This document shows, one piece after another, positions 5,492 through 5,516 of a stretch of DNA of 5,516 nucleotides. The stretch comes from an uncultured Collinsella sp. GTDB taxonomy: Bacteria > Actinomycetota > Coriobacteriia > Coriobacteriales > Coriobacteriaceae. The notes beneath the pieces are model-generated. The model searched no databases. It saw nothing but the letters and a program-made list of their open reading frames with translations, and was not told where the DNA came from. The stretch covers positions 1 through 5,516 of the forward strand of contig UROJ01000108.1 in assembly GCA_900549335.1 (NCBI GenBank), in the 5' to 3' direction. A program made the translations under genes and the position numbers. How positions within the stretch are numbered: position 1 is the stretch's first letter; every line of letters begins with the position of its first letter.

Positions 5492-5516
5492 ATGAAACGA
5501 ACCATATACCGTTGCT
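5492..5516 (+). CDS. Possible start of a gene cut by the window end
   Basis: An ATG at 5492 opens a frame of eight complete codons (MKRTIYRC) to the window edge. It lies about 24 bases after the predicted transcript start of the 5433-5461 promoter. A weak GGAAAA (5481-5486) lies 5 bases before the ATG. The few residues do not identify a product. They do not resemble the start of ribosomal protein L31, which follows rho in some bacteria. Confidence 0.25.

Overview
The window looks like chromosomal DNA from a high-G+C member of the Actinomycetota, most likely a Coriobacteriia gut bacterium of the Collinsella type. The basis is strong G/C preference at third codon positions in both long genes, the make-up of the Rho protein (a very long Ala/Lys/Arg-rich extension on a standard Rho core) and sigma70-type promoters. 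The genus is an inference from general knowledge, not a database match.

Layout. Positions 67-1920 (+) encode arginyl-tRNA synthetase (argS), preceded by a strong Shine-Dalgarno sequence and closed by a textbook intrinsic terminator (1967-1999). About 790 bases follow without a convincing gene. This stretch holds two diverged copies of a ~49-base repeat exactly 227 bases apart, a cluster of short hairpins and inverted repeats (about 2204-2536), and one doubtful small ORF. A probable extended -10 promoter near 2539-2566 then drives rho, with a ~137-nt leader that contains several short hairpins, two mutually exclusive pairings and a possible 9-codon upstream ORF. Positions 2711-5284 (+) encode an 857-residue transcription termination factor Rho, followed by a second intrinsic terminator (5322-5353). 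The last ~160 bases hold a good promoter (5433-5461) and possibly the first codons of a further gene running off the window.

How it fits together. argS and rho are both housekeeping genes, for tRNA charging and for factor-dependent transcription termination. Separate terminators and a separate rho promoter suggest they are independent transcription units, not an operon. I see no defence system, CRISPR array, transposase, tRNA or rRNA gene.

The most interesting material is in Rho itself. A 435-residue low-complexity basic extension sits in front of the N-terminal helix bundle, whereas in Mycobacterium Rho the extra segment lies between the helix bundle and the RNA-binding fold. The RNP1-like primary RNA-binding motif has lost its aromatic residues although the ATPase core is intact. 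The structured rho leader and the repeat-bearing intergenic region are secondary points of interest.
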